Below, in pieces: positions 51,535-60,559 of a DNA stretch of 64,000 nucleotides. Within the stretch, counting starts at the first letter, position 1, and each line of letters starts with the position of its first letter. This DNA comes from Sulfuricurvum sp. GTDB lineage: Bacteria > Campylobacterota > Campylobacteria > Campylobacterales > Sulfurimonadaceae. Below the pieces are notes generated by a model. That model saw nothing but the letters and a program-made list of their open reading frames with translations, was not told where the DNA came from and made no database searches. The translations under genes were made by a program, and so were the position numbers. The stretch spans positions 124,001-188,000 of the forward strand of contig NZ_JAQTUH010000001.1 in NCBI RefSeq assembly GCF_028710345.1, written 5' to 3'.

Positions 51535-52421
51535 CATCAAAATTCCACCGCGCTTATGTCGAAATAACCAATATTTGCGGTTTGGCATGCAGTTTTTGTC
51601 CTCCCAAAGAGTCTCCGACACAGACGATGGAGCTCTTGTTTTTTAAGCAAGTGCTAAAAGAGTTAAAGCCCTATACCGATGAGGTGGCACTGCACGTGAT
51701 GGGTGATCCGATGGTGTTGTCTAATCTCGGAGAGTATCTTGATTGCGCCCACGTATCGGGTTTTAAAGTGATGATTACCACGAGCGGTTTTTATCTGGAT
51801 GAACAACGCCGATTCGCCCTTTTTCACCCCTCCATCCGTCAAGTCAATATTTCACTCAATAGTTTTAATAAAAATAGCGTCGCACGCTCTTTTGAAACTT
51901 ACATGGAACCGATATTAGCATTGTGTGATGAGAAACTGTCGCGTAAGGGTGATTTTTTTATCAATCTACGGCTGTGGAATCTTGATGAAGTCCACAGTGA
52001 GAGCCATTTTAATGGACAGCTATTTGCACTTTTGGAGGAGCGTTTTTCTCTTGAGTCGGGGATGATTGCTTCAAATATTAGCGGAGAGCGTCAATCGATT
52101 CGGTTAGCATCGAAAATACTGCTCCATTTTGATCGCTATTTTGAGTGGCCAAGCCTCAAAAACGAGGTTGTAGGAGATGGATATTGTCACGGTTTAAGTA
52201 AACAAATTGCCATATTAGCCGATGGGCGTGTTGTACCGTGTTGTTTGGATGGTGAGGGAATTATGACGTTAGGTAACCTACATGTTACAAATTTGGGTAA
52301 AATTCTATCAACCAAACGTTCTTGCGATATGATGGATGGATTTTCTCATGGAAAATGCAGTGAAGAGTTGTGTCAAAAGTGCAGTTATAAAGAGCGATTT
52401 AAGAAGGAGGTATTACCATGA
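51531..52421 (+). CDS. radical SAM protein with SPASM-type C-terminus
   Basis: The 296-residue protein has CGLACSFCPP for the SAM cluster, VALHVMGDPMVLSNL as the GGE-like motif, and C-terminal Cys (YCHGL, VVPCCLDGEG, CSEELCQKC) of a SPASM or twitch domain holding further Fe-S clusters. Such enzymes modify peptides or cofactors. No precursor peptide gene is visible nearby. The TTG start overlaps the previous stop (TTGA); the next gene overlaps it too (ATGA). Confidence 0.82.
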   Translation: MTSKFHRAYVEITNICGLACSFCPPKESPTQTMELLFFKQVLKELKPYTDEVALHVMGDPMVLSNLGEYLDCAHVSGFKVMITTSGFYLDEQRRFALFHPSIRQVNISLNSFNKNSVARSFETYMEPILALCDEKLSRKGDFFINLRLWNLDEVHSESHFNGQLFALLEERFSLESGMIASNISGERQSIRLASKILLHFDRYFEWPSLKNEVVGDGYCHGLSKQIAILADGRVVPCCLDGEGIMTLGNLHVTNLGKILSTKRSCDMMDGFSHGKCSEELCQKCSYKERFKKEVLP

Positions 52422-53371
52422 TTAAATGTTTCGTTAAAAACGAGAATGCTATAGCATTGATCGAAACAATGTCTGATCTTGATGGTGATAATATCGAAAA
52501 AGTGATTTGGATCGATATGTTGATGCCGACGTACGATGAGATTGTGTTTATCGAAAATACCTTTGAGATTAAATTTCCGACCAAACAAGAGACTGAAGAG
52601 ATTGAGATCAGTTCGCGCTATTGGGAAGAGAATGACCGTATTGAGATCAACAGCTTTTTTTTAATCAGTGCCGCACAAAATTCGCACAATGAAACGGTCT
52701 CGTTTATCCTCTATAAAAATCTTTTGATTTCAATCCGTTATACCTCGCTTTATACGTTTGATGAGTTTAACCGCAAGTTTTTTGCCGCACCCAAACAGTT
52801 TGAGAGCGGATACGATATTTTTTGCCAAATTTTGGATATTCGTATTGATGCTGATGCGGACGTTATTGAAAAGCTCTCACGCGATATCACCCGTCTTCGA
52901 CGACACGTCTTTACCGACTATACCAATGATGATGAAGAGATATTGGAGCGTATCTCATCGCTTGAAGATTTGAACATGCAACTGCGTGAAAATCTTAACG
53001 ATAAACAGCGGATTTTGAGCTCTTTTTTAAAATCGACCAAATATAAAAGTGCATTGAAAAATGATATTGCGATCATGTTAAAAGATATCAAATCATTGAT
53101 TGACTATACCGATTTTAATTTTGAGAGACTTGAGTATCTTCAAAATATTTTCGTCGGGTTATTGAGTATTGAGCAAAATAAAATCATTAAAATTTTTGCC
53201 ATTATGAATGTGATTTTCTTACCGCCAACGCTTATCGCGAGTATCTATGGGATGAATTTTGATCTCTTACCGGAACTTCATTGGCGCTTTGGGTACTTAA
53301 TGTCGATTTTCTTGATGATAGGTTCATCAATCCTCCCGTTATACTTCTTTAAACGTAAAGGGTGGATTTAA
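52418..53371 (+). CDS. corA: CorA-type divalent metal ion transporter
   Basis: The 317-residue protein has the large cytoplasmic helical domain and two C-terminal spans with the pore motif YGMNF at about residue 277, then the second span and a basic end (KRKGWI). CorA channels take up Mg2+, also Co2+ and Ni2+. The start ATG overlaps the radical SAM stop, so the two share a message; a functional link is not evident. Confidence 0.92.
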   Translation: MIKCFVKNENAIALIETMSDLDGDNIEKVIWIDMLMPTYDEIVFIENTFEIKFPTKQETEEIEISSRYWEENDRIEINSFFLISAAQNSHNETVSFILYKNLLISIRYTSLYTFDEFNRKFFAAPKQFESGYDIFCQILDIRIDADADVIEKLSRDITRLRRHVFTDYTNDDEEILERISSLEDLNMQLRENLNDKQRILSSFLKSTKYKSALKNDIAIMLKDIKSLIDYTDFNFERLEYLQNIFVGLLSIEQNKIIKIFAIMNVIFLPPTLIASIYGMNFDLLPELHWRFGYLMSIFLMIGSSILPLYFFKRKGWI

Positions 53372-53381
53372 AAAAAGTTTG

Positions 53382-53387
53382 TATAAT
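53382..53387 (+). promoter_or_regulatory. -10 box before the ChaA-like gene
   Basis: TATAAT 33 bases upstream of the TTG start at 53420, in the 48-base gap after corA. Confidence 0.45.
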
Positions 53388-53419
53388 GGATAAAGATTTT
53401 TATACTAAAGGATACTATT

Positions 53420-54568
53420 TTGGATAGGCGGATACGCTATTTTATCGAAGACTACTGGGATATCTTCATAGGGATATTCTCAATAGGATTCGCTTTTTTC
53501 TTTCATCACCAAGGTGATGGTGTAATGGCAACTATTTTTGCCGCTATCGGTATTGCTTCTCTCTCTCTTACAGTCGCTGAAGTGGCTGACATCCTCTCTG
53601 AACGTCTCCATGAACCTTATGGCAGTTTTGTCCTTACGTTTAGTGCTGTAGCGGTAGAGATAATCCTCCTCTATATTATTTTGTTGGAAGTGCGTCACTC
53701 GCCCGAAGTTTTGGAGACGGTAAAAGGGGGGATTATCTCGGCGGTTATCGTCGATTTAAATGTTTTGCTTGGATTAGCTGTTTTTTTAGGAGGTCTTGCA
53801 TTTACACAGCAACAACATAATAAAGAGACCTCCAGTGCGTACAGTACCGTCTTGTTTGTATCTTCATCGGCTCTTTTGGTTCCTGGTCTTTTGAGTCATA
53901 CCGATCATGGGAGTGAGGTATTAACCCAAGTAAGTCACTTAATCGCCGGATTATTGCTCTTTTTTTATACGATTATTTTTATTTTTCAAACGCGTACCCA
54001 TACCCATTTTTTTAAAGCAACGGCTCGAAGCCGTTTTTTCCGTTTAAAGCGTAAATTAGCAGAAGAAGAGGGTGAAATTGATGAAAACGATTCGAGTGAT
54101 TATATTTTTGAACATCTAAGTACCGCTATCAATTTTATTGCAATTTTTGTGTTGATCGGAATTATTGCGTTTGGTGCGGAAATTTTTGCGGGAGACGGGG
54201 TGAAACTAGCTCATCAGTATGGTATATCTGCCGGTCTTGCAGGATTAGTCATTGCGATTATCAGTGTGAGTCCTGAGATTTTTACCGCAGTACGTGCGGC
54301 ACGAAACGATCAGATTCAGCGGGTTGTTAATATCGCTATGGGGGCTTCGACGGTATCGATTATCCTCACCGTACCTATTTTAATGATGCTCGCTTATTAT
54401 TCAGGAATCAATTTAACATTGGATTTTAATCCGCTTCAAATCGGAGCATTGCTTCTGACGATTATCTTAGTGTGGAAAACAACCGAAGAGGGTGAAACCA
54501 ACTATTTTGAAGGGGCATCGCACCTCATGTTCTTCTTAGCCTATGCTATTATCGCCACGTATTACTGA
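53420..54568 (+). CDS. ChaA-like Ca2+(Na+)/H+ antiporter
   Basis: The 382-residue protein has about eleven spans and the two inverted alpha repeats of the CaCA superfamily: LSERLHEPYGSFVLTFSAVAVEI with GGIISAVIVDLNVLLGL in the first half, and AGLVIAIISVSPEIFTAVRAA in the second, with the key Glu residues. An acidic loop (EEEGEIDENDSSD) lies between the halves. It exports calcium or sodium against protons. The start is TTG after GGATACTATT. The stop overlaps yaaA (ATGA). Confidence 0.85.
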   Translation: MDRRIRYFIEDYWDIFIGIFSIGFAFFFHHQGDGVMATIFAAIGIASLSLTVAEVADILSERLHEPYGSFVLTFSAVAVEIILLYIILLEVRHSPEVLETVKGGIISAVIVDLNVLLGLAVFLGGLAFTQQQHNKETSSAYSTVLFVSSSALLVPGLLSHTDHGSEVLTQVSHLIAGLLLFFYTIIFIFQTRTHTHFFKATARSRFFRLKRKLAEEEGEIDENDSSDYIFEHLSTAINFIAIFVLIGIIAFGAEIFAGDGVKLAHQYGISAGLAGLVIAIISVSPEIFTAVRAARNDQIQRVVNIAMGASTVSIILTVPILMMLAYYSGINLTLDFNPLQIGALLLTIILVWKTTEEGETNYFEGASHLMFFLAYAIIATYY

Positions 54569-55305
54569 TGATTATTTTATTTGCACCCAGTGAAGGTAAA
54601 CGTGAGGGGGGGAATCTCCCTCCGTTGAATCAAGAAAATTTGATTTTACCAGAGCTCTATTCAAAACGTTTTGAAGTTATTCAGCAGTATGAACAATTGA
54701 TTCAAGATGGTAATGAGCAACAGTTATTTGATCTTTTTGGACTTAAAGATTCTAGAGAGTATGAACGCTATAAGCAAAGCTTTGATACTCAGCCTACTAT
54801 GAAAGCGATAGAGCGTTACGACGGAGTCGCGTATGATTATCTCAACTACACTACGCTCTCATCCGAACAGCAGCATTATCTTGACACAAATGTTATCCTA
54901 TTCTCAAATCTGTTTGGTCCGATACGTGCCGGTGATTCACTTCCAGATTATAAACTCAAACAAGGCTCTTCTATTGGCTCATTGGTACCGGAGAAGTTTT
55001 ATAAAGAGCATTTCACTGTTGCCTTGGACGCTTATATAGGTGAAGAAGAAGTTTTGGATATCCGTGCAGGATTTTACGATAAGTTTTATATCCCGAAACA
55101 ACCCATCACAACATTGAAATTTTTAAAAGAGGGTAAAGTGATTAGTCACTGGGCAAAAGCGTACCGAGGAGCTGTTTTACGAGAAATTGCACAGCATCAA
55201 ATTAATTCAATTAGCGCACTGTTGGCATTGAATATTGAAGGGTTGAATTTGGTTGAAATTATCGAAACTAAAAAGAAAAAAGAGATCATTTACGCAATTC
55301 ATTAA
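54568..55305 (+). CDS. yaaA: YaaA family (UPF0246) peroxide stress protein
   Basis: The 245-residue protein opens with MIILFAPSEGKR, and has YDGVAYDYLNY and ILFSNLFGPIRAGDSLPDYKL, all marks of the YaaA/DUF328 family. E. coli YaaA lowers free iron during peroxide stress and binds DNA. Its start overlaps the ChaA-like stop by one base, and its own end precedes the tRNA cluster promoter. Confidence 0.88.
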   Translation: MIILFAPSEGKREGGNLPPLNQENLILPELYSKRFEVIQQYEQLIQDGNEQQLFDLFGLKDSREYERYKQSFDTQPTMKAIERYDGVAYDYLNYTTLSSEQQHYLDTNVILFSNLFGPIRAGDSLPDYKLKQGSSIGSLVPEKFYKEHFTVALDAYIGEEEVLDIRAGFYDKFYIPKQPITTLKFLKEGKVISHWAKAYRGAVLREIAQHQINSISALLALNIEGLNLVEIIETKKKKEIIYAIH

Positions 55306-55345
55306 TTTCTTTTGAATATCTCTTGACTTTTAATCCCAGAGTGTA

Positions 55346-55351
55346 TATAAT
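55346..55351 (+). promoter_or_regulatory. -10 box of the tRNA cluster
   Basis: TATAAT 20 bases before the first tRNA. Three tRNAs follow with gaps of 57 and 3 bases; the fourth lies 100 bases further on. Confidence 0.55.
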
Positions 55352-55371
55352 TTCAGCTCCATTTCGCCAAT

Positions 55372-55448
55372 GCCGGCATAGCTCAGTTGGCTAGAGCAGC
55401 TGATTTGTAATCAGCAGGCCCGGGGTTCAAATCCTCGTGCCGGCACCA
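55372..55448 (+). tRNA. tRNA-Thr (anticodon TGT)
   Basis: Acceptor GCCGGCA pairs with TGCCGGC; anticodon stem GCTGA/TCAGC frames the loop TTTGTAA; the T arm contains GGTTCAAATCC. CCA is encoded. It reads ACA-type threonine codons. Confidence 0.97.
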
Positions 55449-55505
55449 TTGAACGAAATCGGAAACGCATTACAATTTATCAGTGTTAGACCAGATTATG
55501 GCCGT

Positions 55506-55591
<86 letters not shown>

Positions 55592-55594
55592 TCT

Positions 55595-55671
<77 letters not shown>

Positions 55672-55771
55672 CTGGGAGCTGAAGTATACATTTCATAATT
55701 ACTACTTCATCATTACCTTAAAACGTAAAATAGTTTTTAAGCTTCCAATTACAGATTTATTATTTTTTTAT

Positions 55772-55846
<75 letters not shown>

Positions 55847-55901
55847 GTAATAAGTTTGTAATTTTTTTGAAAGCTTGAAAGCTATTTCAGCTGTTTTTTG
55901 G

Positions 55902-55907
55902 TATAAT
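55902..55907 (+). promoter_or_regulatory. -10 box of tuf
   Basis: GGTATAATTCC 36 bases before the tuf start codon, after the last tRNA of the cluster. The leader ends in a strong GGAGG ribosome site. Confidence 0.6.
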
Positions 55908-55942
55908 TCCATTTTCATTTACAATTTCAGTCGGAGGACACT

Positions 55943-57142
55943 ATGGCAAAAGAAAAGTTTACGCGTAATAAACCACACGTCAACATCGGTACAATCGGGC
56001 ACGTTGACCACGGTAAAACTACATTGACAGCAGCAATTACTGCGGTTCTTGCTACAAAAACTGGTGCAAAATTCATGGATTACGATCAAATCGATAATGC
56101 ACCTGAAGAACGTGAGCGTGGTATTACCATCGCAACTTCACACGTTGAGTATGAAACAGACAAACGTCACTATGCACACGTTGACTGTCCTGGACACGCC
56201 GACTATGTTAAGAACATGATTACGGGTGCTGCTCAAATGGACGGAGCTATTCTTGTTGTTTCTGCAGCGGACGGCCCAATGCCACAAACTCGTGAGCACA
56301 TCCTTCTTTCTCGCCAAGTAGGTGTTCCTTACATCGTTGTTTTCATGAACAAAGAAGACTTGGTTGATGATGAAGAACTTCTTGAACTCGTTGAGATGGA
56401 AATCCGCGAACTTCTTGATATGTACGATTTCCCAGGTGACGATACTCCAATCGTTGCAGGTTCTGCATACCAAGCTCTTGAAGAAGCTAAAAAAGGTATC
56501 ATCGGTGACTGGGCTGCAAAAATTATTAAATTGATGGATGCGGTTGATGAGTATATCCCTGAGCCTGTTCGTGAAACAGATAAAGATTTCTTGATGCCGG
56601 TAGAGGACGTTTTCTCTATCTCTGGTCGTGGAACTGTTGTTACTGGTCGTATCGAGCGTGGTACAATCAAAATCGGTGAAACTATCGAGATCGTTGGTAT
56701 CCGTGACACTCAAACAACAACCGTAACTGGTGTTGAGATGTTCCGTAAAGAGATGGAAATGGGTGAAGCAGGTGATAACTGCGGAATCTTGCTTCGTGGT
56801 ACTAAGAAAGAAGATGTTGAGCGTGGACAAGTTCTTTGTAAACCTAAATCAATCAATCCTCACACAAAATTTGAGGCTGAAATTTACGTATTGAGCAAAG
56901 AAGAGGGTGGACGTCATACTCCATTCTTCAACGGTTACCGCCCACAATTCTATGTTCGTACAACTGACTGTACAGGTGCTATCACCTTGCAAGAAGGTAC
57001 TGAAATGGTTATGCCTGGTGATAACGTAAAAATTATCGCTGAATTGATTCACCCAATCGCTATGGAAGAGGGAACTCGTTTCGCTATCCGTGAGGGTGGA
57101 CGTACAGTTGGTGCTGGGGTTGTTTCTAAAATCCTAGCATAA
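55943..57142 (+). CDS. tuf: elongation factor Tu
   Basis: The 399-residue EF-Tu has the GTP-binding motifs [22 protein letters not shown] and [10 protein letters not shown], and the two beta-barrel domains. It brings aminoacyl-tRNA to the ribosome. Codon use is that of a highly expressed gene. A hairpin CCAACC/GGTTGG (57149-57164) follows the stop, before rpmG. Confidence 0.98.
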   Translation: MAKEKFTRNKPHVNIGTIGHVDHGKTTLTAAITAVLATKTGAKFMDYDQIDNAPEERERGITIATSHVEYETDKRHYAHVDCPGHADYVKNMITGAAQMDGAILVVSAADGPMPQTREHILLSRQVGVPYIVVFMNKEDLVDDEELLELVEMEIRELLDMYDFPGDDTPIVAGSAYQALEEAKKGIIGDWAAKIIKLMDAVDEYIPEPVRETDKDFLMPVEDVFSISGRGTVVTGRIERGTIKIGETIEIVGIRDTQTTTVTGVEMFRKEMEMGEAGDNCGILLRGTKKEDVERGQVLCKPKSINPHTKFEAEIYVLSKEEGGRHTPFFNGYRPQFYVRTTDCTGAITLQEGTEMVMPGDNVKIIAELIHPIAMEEGTRFAIREGGRTVGAGVVSKILA

Positions 57143-57148
57143 TTTTCC

Positions 57149-57164
57149 CCAACCTGCGGGTTGG
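57149..57164 (+). other. hairpin between tuf and rpmG
   Basis: CCAACC and GGTTGG pair around TGCG, right after the tuf stop and without a T run; a partial terminator or processing site that could set tuf above its neighbours. Confidence 0.5.
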
Positions 57165-57180
57165 ACTATTAAGGTAGAAT

Positions 57181-57333
57181 ATGCGTGAAAATATCCATTT
57201 AGCGTGTGAAAAGTGTACTCGTCGTAACTATCACACCACTAAAAACAAAAAAACTCATACTGAAAAATTTTCAGTACGTAAGTTTTGTAAATTTTGTCGT
57301 GAACACACGATTCATAAAGAAGCAAAACTGTAA
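57181..57333 (+). CDS. rpmG: 50S ribosomal protein L33
   Basis: The 50-codon gene encodes MRENIHLACEKCTRRNYHTT and ends in FCKFCREHTIHKEAKL: the two CXXC pairs of the zinc-binding L33 type. The position between tuf and secE is conserved in this phylum. Confidence 0.96.
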   Translation: MRENIHLACEKCTRRNYHTTKNKKTHTEKFSVRKFCKFCREHTIHKEAKL

Positions 57334-57338
57334 GGTTT

Positions 57339-57355
57339 TCCCTTCGGGGATTTTT
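57339..57355 (+). terminator. UUCG-loop hairpin with T run after rpmG
   Basis: TCCC-TTCG-GGGA (57339-57350) is followed by TTTTT. It ends three bases before tRNA-Trp and may reduce read-through from tuf-rpmG or mark the tRNA 5' processing region. Confidence 0.55.
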
Positions 57356-57357
57356 AT

Positions 57358-57433
57358 AGGTCAGTAGCTCCAATGGTAGAGCGCCGGATTCCAAATCCGA
57401 TGGTTGCGGGTTCGAATCCCCCCTGGCCTGCCA
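57358..57433 (+). tRNA. tRNA-Trp (anticodon CCA)
   Basis: Acceptor AGGTCAG pairs with CTGGCCT (one G-U); the anticodon loop TTCCAAA is framed by CCGGA and TCCGA with a mismatch at the top pair. The T arm has GGTTCGAATCC. CCA is encoded. Confidence 0.96.
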
Positions 57434-57496
57434 CCCATTTTTAACTAATGGTGCTCTCGGGCTTTATTGGTTCGAAATGTCCAAAGGATACGTGAG

Positions 57497-57682
57497 ATGA
57501 AAAACAGTGTTACTAGAGCTTTTGCTCAGGCTAAATTAGAACTTGCAAAAGTTATATTCCCTACAAAACCACAAGTGAAGCAAGCGTTTCTTGCAGTAGT
57601 GATTGTTGTGACTTTTGTTGTTTTGTTTTTAGCATTGGTTGATTTAATCATGTCTTCTACTGTTTCGGCAATTTTGAGTTAA
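57497..57682 (+). CDS. secE: preprotein translocase subunit SecE
   Basis: The 61-residue protein is the short, single-span form of SecE: ARAFAQAKLELAKVIFPTKPQV-type amphipathic helix followed by one long membrane span and a short tail. It clamps SecY in the translocon. ATG 57497 is chosen because it follows GTGAG and matches family length. It precedes nusG, the standard neighbour. Confidence 0.94.
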   Translation: MKNSVTRAFAQAKLELAKVIFPTKPQVKQAFLAVVIVVTFVVLFLALVDLIMSSTVSAILS

Positions 57683-57691
57683 GGAAAAAAT

Positions 57692-58222
57692 ATGGCACAT
57701 CTTTGGTACTCAATTCAAACCTATGCGGGCAGCGAGCGCAGTGTAAAAGCGGCTATCCAAAACATTATTGCTGAAAACCATCTTGAAGAAGTAATCACTG
57801 AAGTGATCGTACCGACAGAAGATGTTATCGAAGTAAAAAACGGTAAGAAAAAAATTACCGAACGTTCACTTTATTCTGGATATGTATTTGCATTGATGGA
57901 TTTAAGTATCGATTTACAACACCGTATCCAATCGCTTCCTCGTGTAGCTGGATTTATCGGTGAAGCAAATAAGCCGACACCGCTTAGCGAAAATGATATC
58001 AAGGTTATCTTGGATCGTGTAGAAAATCGCTCAGCTCCAAAACCAAAAGTCTTTTTTGATAATGGTGAGATGGTGCGTATCGTAGATGGTCCGTTTGCAA
58101 ACTTTACCGGTACGGTTGACGAATATGATTTAGAGCATGGCACGTTGAAACTTAATGTTTCAATTTTCGGACGTAGTACTCCGGTTGATATTTCGTACAC
58201 ACAAGTCGAAAAAATTATTTAA
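57692..58222 (+). CDS. nusG: transcription elongation factor NusG
   Basis: The 176-residue protein has the NGN domain (WYSIQTYAGSERSVKAAIQ and SLYSGYVFALMDL) and a C-terminal KOW domain (VRIVDGPFANFTGTVDEYD). It keeps RNA polymerase moving and couples to the ribosome and Rho. It lies nine bases after secE. Confidence 0.97.
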   Translation: MAHLWYSIQTYAGSERSVKAAIQNIIAENHLEEVITEVIVPTEDVIEVKNGKKKITERSLYSGYVFALMDLSIDLQHRIQSLPRVAGFIGEANKPTPLSENDIKVILDRVENRSAPKPKVFFDNGEMVRIVDGPFANFTGTVDEYDLEHGTLKLNVSIFGRSTPVDISYTQVEKII

Positions 58223-58243
58223 TCTCAAAAAAAGGAAGCACAA

Positions 58244-58669
58244 ATGGCAAAGAAAATTACAGGCTACATCAAGCTACAAGTTCAAGCTGGCGCGGCTAAT
58301 CCGGCTCCTCCGGTTGGTCCTGCCCTTGGTCAACGTGGTGTTAACATCATGGAATTTTGTAAGGCGTTCAACGAGCGTACAAAAGATAAGGCAGGTTTTA
58401 AACTCCCTGTTGTTATTACTGTATATGCGGATAAAACGTTTTCATTCATCACAAAACAGCCTCCGGCATCTGCACTCATCATGAAAGCAGCTGGTCTTAA
58501 AAAAGGGACTGATAATCCGATGAAAAACAAAGTGGGTAAAATCACTAAAGCTCAATTGATGGAAATCGTTAAGCAAAAAATTCAAGATATGAATACTGAT
58601 GATGTTGATGCTGCTGCTGCAACAATCGCTGGATCATGTCGTTCAATGGGTGTTGATATAGTTGATTGA
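58244..58669 (+). CDS. rplK: 50S ribosomal protein L11
   Basis: The 141-residue L11 opens with [21 protein letters not shown] and [19 protein letters not shown], and has the C-terminal RNA-binding domain ([18 protein letters not shown]). It forms the GTPase-associated centre with 23S rRNA. It is separated from rplA by an unusually long 149-base gap with foldable sequence. Confidence 0.97.
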   Translation: MAKKITGYIKLQVQAGAANPAPPVGPALGQRGVNIMEFCKAFNERTKDKAGFKLPVVITVYADKTFSFITKQPPASALIMKAAGLKKGTDNPMKNKVGKITKAQLMEIVKQKIQDMNTDDVDAAAATIAGSCRSMGVDIVD

Positions 58670-58674
58670 TTAAC

Positions 58675-58818
58675 GTGAAAGGAATACATCCCTTTCACTA
58701 CGCTAGCCGCTAAGGCACTAAAGCTTGCCTCTTTGAGGCAGAATTAATTTAAATTTAAAAGCTCTTCGACCGCAAAGAGTCTAAACTCTGCGGCAGATTC
58801 TATAATTGGAGAATTCAA
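58675..58818 (+). promoter_or_regulatory. rplK-rplA intergenic leader with four hairpins (candidate L1 site)
   Basis: In order the gap holds: GTGAAAGG (58675-58682)/CCTTTCAC (58691-58698); GCC-GCTAA-GGC; TGCCTC (58726-58731)/GAGGCA (58735-58740); and CCGCA..GAGT (58770-)/ACTC-TGCGG, a stem with a two-base bulge that resembles an L1 binding site. TATAAT at 58801-58806 stands just before the GGAG ribosome site of rplA. L1 autoregulation of its operon is known in E. coli, but there it acts at rplK; here it could act at rplA. Confidence 0.5.
58690..58743 (+). repeat. dispersed two-hairpin element, copy 2
   Basis: CCCTTTCACTACGC leads to GCC-GCTAA-GGC, the linker ACTAAAGCT, and GCCTC-TTT-GAGGC. 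It matches the minus strand at 48131-48185 over 54 bases at about 78%, with the stems kept and the loops changed. Confidence 0.65.
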
Positions 58819-59517
58819 ATGGCTGGAAAACGCTACAAACAACTTAGTGAAAAAATTGATATGACAAAAAACTATACAGTAGCAGATGCTTCTGTATTTG
58901 TTAAAGAACTTAAATCAGCAAAATTCGACGAAACTGTTGAAATTGCTCTTAATCTTGGTGTTGACCCACGTCACGCTGACCAAATGATCCGTGGCGCGGT
59001 TGTGCTTCCTCACGGTACGGGTAAAGTGGTTCGTGTTGCGGTTTTCGCTAAAGGGGCAAAAGTTGATGAAGCTAAAGCTGCCGGTGCTGATATCGTTGGT
59101 GCTGAAGATTTAGTTGATATGATTAAAGCGGGTAATATGCCGTTTGATATCGTTGTTGCAGCACCGGATTGTATGGGTCTTGTTGGTCAAGTAGGACGTA
59201 TCCTTGGGCCAAAAGGGATGATGCCGAATCCTAAAACAGGAACCGTTACAGCGGATATCGCAAAAGCGGTAAGCAATGTTAAAGGCGGACAAGTAAATTT
59301 CCGTGTTGACAAAAAAGGTAACATTCATGCCGGTATCGGTAAAGTAAGTTTTGATAGCGATAAAATTGCTGAAAATATTAAAGCATTTGTTGGTGCTATC
59401 AACCGTGCAAAACCATCAACGGCAAAAGGTCGTTACATTAAAAATGCAGCATTGTCACTCACTATGAGTCCGGCAATCAAATTTGAGATTCAAGAATTAT
59501 TAGATATCCGTAACTAA
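58819..59517 (+). CDS. rplA: 50S ribosomal protein L1
   Basis: The 232-residue L1 has the opening [21 protein letters not shown], the [18 protein letters not shown]-binding segment and the [19 protein letters not shown] strand. It forms the L1 stalk that guides tRNA exit and is a translational repressor of its own message in many bacteria. Read-through from rplK is expected. Confidence 0.97.
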   Translation: MAGKRYKQLSEKIDMTKNYTVADASVFVKELKSAKFDETVEIALNLGVDPRHADQMIRGAVVLPHGTGKVVRVAVFAKGAKVDEAKAAGADIVGAEDLVDMIKAGNMPFDIVVAAPDCMGLVGQVGRILGPKGMMPNPKTGTVTADIAKAVSNVKGGQVNFRVDKKGNIHAGIGKVSFDSDKIAENIKAFVGAINRAKPSTAKGRYIKNAALSLTMSPAIKFEIQELLDIRN

Positions 59518-59550
59518 TTAACGTAGTTACACACTTTATCTTATGGACTG

Positions 59551-59615
59551 AAGAGAGTAGGGGACGAAAGTCTTAATCAGAGTCACTCTGCCCCGCTTGA
59601 AGTACCTGTCTGGAA
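59551..59615 (+). promoter_or_regulatory. L10-type leader of rplJ-rplL
   Basis: A three-way fold is visible: GGGG (59560-59563) with CCCC (59591-59594) closes GAC-GAAA-GTC (59563-59572, a GNRA hairpin) and CAGAG-TCA-CTCTG (59578-59590). Position and shape fit the L10 leader, where the L10-L7/L12 complex represses translation. The AAAGGAG ribosome site follows. Confidence 0.7.
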
Positions 59616-59625
59616 AGGAGAAATA

Positions 59626-60111
59626 ATGAATAAAACACAAAAAGCTGAAATCGTTAACGCTTTGACATCAGAGTTTAAAACTGCTAAAGCCGTTATTATG
59701 TGTGATTATCGTGGTCTTACTGTAAGTAACCTCGAGTCTCTCCGTAAAATGGCACGTGGTAAAGATACGAAAGTTCAAGTGGTAAAAAATACCCTTGCAA
59801 CAATCGCATTGAACAATGCTGGTATGAGTGGAATCGATATCGTTGACACCAACATTTTTGTTTGGGGTGACGATGCTATCGCTGCTGCTAAAACGGTTGT
59901 TGATTTTGCAAAAGAGAATGATAAATTCACTCTCCGTACTGCATACATCGACGGCGAAGCGGCTGATGAGCAAAAAGTTCGTGCGTTTGCAACCCTACCG
60001 GGACGCGAAGAGTTGCTTGGAATGTTGGCATCTGTATGGATGGGACCAGTTCGCAACTTTACAATCGGACTCGATGCGCTTAAACGTAAAAAAGAAGAGG
60101 ACGCTGCGTAA
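59626..60111 (+). CDS. rplJ: 50S ribosomal protein L10
   Basis: The 161-residue L10 starts MNKTQKAEIVNALTSEFK and has VIMCDYRGLTVSNLESLRK and VVKNTLATIAL segments of the rRNA-binding domain; its C-terminal helix anchors L7/L12 dimers. In E. coli its complex with L7/L12 represses the operon through the leader, and a matching fold is present upstream. Confidence 0.97.
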   Translation: MNKTQKAEIVNALTSEFKTAKAVIMCDYRGLTVSNLESLRKMARGKDTKVQVVKNTLATIALNNAGMSGIDIVDTNIFVWGDDAIAAAKTVVDFAKENDKFTLRTAYIDGEAADEQKVRAFATLPGREELLGMLASVWMGPVRNFTIGLDALKRKKEEDAA

Positions 60112-60131
60112 TTATTACGTAGCATAAAATA

Positions 60132-60148
60132 ACCAATCAATGATTGGT
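60132..60148 (+). other. hairpin between rplJ and rplL
   Basis: ACCAATC (60132-60138) pairs with GATTGGT (60142-60148) around AAT. The same stem core occurs after hom. It precedes the rplL ribosome site by about 20 bases and may affect the L12:L10 ratio. Confidence 0.5.
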
Positions 60149-60178
60149 ATAAATAAAAAAATTCTATAGGAGAATATT

Positions 60179-60547
60179 ATGGCTGTAACAAAAGAAGATG
60201 TTCTTGAGTTTATCTCAAACTTGTCTGTTCTTGAGCTTTCTGAGCTTGTAAAAGAATTCGAAGAAAAATTTGGTGTATCTGCTCAACCGGTAGCGGTTGC
60301 AGGTGCTGCAGTAGCTGCTGTTGAAGTAGAAGAAAAAACTGAATTTGACGTTATTTTGAAAGACGGTGGTGACAAAAAAATCAACGTTATTAAAGTAGTA
60401 CGTGCAATGACAGGTCTTGGTCTTAAAGAGGCTAAAGATGCAGTTGAAGGTGCTCCAACAACTATTAAAGAAGGTATCTCTAAACAAGATGCTGAAGCAG
60501 CGAAAAAAGAGCTTGAAGAAGCTGGTGCTGCGGTCGAAATCAAATAA
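60179..60547 (+). CDS. rplL: 50S ribosomal protein L7/L12
   Basis: The 122-residue protein has the N-terminal dimerising helix ([26 protein letters not shown]), the Ala/Val-rich hinge, and the C-terminal domain [24 protein letters not shown] with [15 protein letters not shown]. It recruits translation GTPases. Codon use is that of a highly expressed gene. Two hairpins separate it from rpoB. Confidence 0.97.
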   Translation: MAVTKEDVLEFISNLSVLELSELVKEFEEKFGVSAQPVAVAGAAVAAVEVEEKTEFDVILKDGGDKKINVIKVVRAMTGLGLKEAKDAVEGAPTTIKEGISKQDAEAAKKELEEAGAAVEIK

Positions 60548-60559
60548 TTATTTGATGCT

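Noticed and set aside
56138-56830. 230-codon open frame on the minus strand inside tuf
   Set aside because: It is fully antisense to EF-Tu, has no recognisable domain and reflects the biased codons of a highly expressed gene.
58801-58806. TATAAT as the main promoter of rplA
   Set aside because: It would leave a leader of only a few bases and lie almost on the ribosome site; kept only as a point in the leader finding.
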